Shown in pieces: positions 63,758 to 64,000 of a DNA stretch of 64,000 nucleotides; the stretch's first letter is position 1; each line of letters opens with the position of its first letter. The stretch lies in the NCBI GenBank assembly GCA_947492185.1, contig CANLMR010000004.1:186001-250000 (forward strand), written 5' to 3'. A program made the position numbers and the translations under genes. The notes under the pieces are model-generated. The model was not told the origin of the DNA, did no database searches, and worked only from the letters and a program-made list of their open reading frames with translations. This DNA is from an uncultured Tenacibaculum sp. Its GTDB lineage: Bacteria; Bacteroidota; Bacteroidia; Flavobacteriales; Flavobacteriaceae.

Positions 63758-64000
63758 CTAATTAGAATATATACTTCTATTATGGAGTTCCATCCATTTG
63801 CTTGAATCAGCTAAGTCTGTCCAACCATATTTTCGATAGAGTTCATGAGCATCACCAGTAAGTAAAATCCAACGTCTTAAACCTTGAAGTTCAGGAAAAT
63901 TCATTATAGTTTCCATTAACCATTTAGAAAGTCCTTTTCCACGATATTTCTCCAATATGTATACATCTCCTAAATAAGCTATTGTCGAAAAATCTGTAAT
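63758..64000 (-). CDS. GNAT family N-acetyltransferase (N-terminal part off the right edge)
   Basis: The minus-strand frame is open from the window edge to a stop at 63758, giving the last 80 residues. YILEKYRGKGLSKWLME contains the acetyl-CoA-binding R/Q-x-x-G-x-G/A loop (KYRGKGLSKW) of GNAT enzymes, and RKYGWTDL is the usual late strand. It transfers an acetyl group to an unknown amine. It is truncated by the window, not broken. An internal ATG at 63955 is not the likely start. Confidence 0.85.
   Translation of the reverse strand: MTDFSTIAYLGDVYILEKYRGKGLSKWLMETIMNFPELQGLRRWILLTGDAHELYRKYGWTDLADSSKWMELHNRSIYSN

Overview
The window looks like a chromosomal segment of a marine-type Flavobacteriaceae bacterium (Bacteroidota), plausibly near Tenacibaculum. 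Supporting signs are very AT-rich DNA, a type IX secretion (T9SS) sorting tail, SprB and TANFOR surface repeats, DUF4252 and DUF4856 families, and Bacteroidota-type promoters (TTTG about 19 nt upstream of TAnnTTTG). Genes are densely packed, and no gene-free stretch exceeds about 230 bases. No rRNA, tRNA, CRISPR array, insertion sequence or integrase was seen. All calls come from reading the sequence; no database search was run.

Layout. 1-923: left-truncated S41 peptidase lipoprotein. 1087-3259: ECF sigma factor, membrane anti-sigma-like protein and two DUF4252 proteins. 3384-5825: M1 aminopeptidase. 5919-10108: AlkB-like dioxygenase, a DUF2807-type protein, a YhhN-like membrane protein, and a second ECF sigma / anti-sigma / DUF4097-like operon on the minus strand. 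10252-13499: HMG-CoA lyase, a zinc peptidase and a 5'-nucleotidase-like lipoprotein. 13588-19813: likely iron-acquisition cluster (DUF4856 and imelysin lipoproteins, a gamma-carboxylase-like HTTM membrane protein, a FecA-type TonB receptor) with Fur-like palindromes. 20039-23523: TPR histidine kinase and LytTR response regulator flanked by two small proteins without signal peptides. 23745-25220: guaB.

25276-52164 is the centrepiece: a 27-kb same-strand run that looks like one transcription unit. It encodes an outer-membrane beta-barrel, a 2015-residue TANFOR protein, a likely immunity protein, a 1536-residue secreted protein, a fibronectin-type-III protein and a 3621-residue SprB-repeat adhesin with a T9SS tail. 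The TANFOR protein reads as a polymorphic toxin: signal peptide, TANFOR/Fn3 stalk, HEXXH zincin, a C80-like His/Cys putative self-cleaving domain, and a C-terminal HNH nuclease of the AHH type. My main hypothesis is that this operon builds a surface apparatus that displays or delivers a nuclease, protected by the gene directly downstream.

52278-60348: parE and parC in one operon, separated by three envelope genes (including a signal-peptidase homologue lacking both catalytic residues) and followed by DUF2834 and MscS genes. 60364-64000: minus-strand genes of small or unknown function, including DUF2147, a Crp/Fnr regulator with a perfect 16-bp palindrome beside it, a cyclophilin-like protein and a right-truncated GNAT acetyltransferase.
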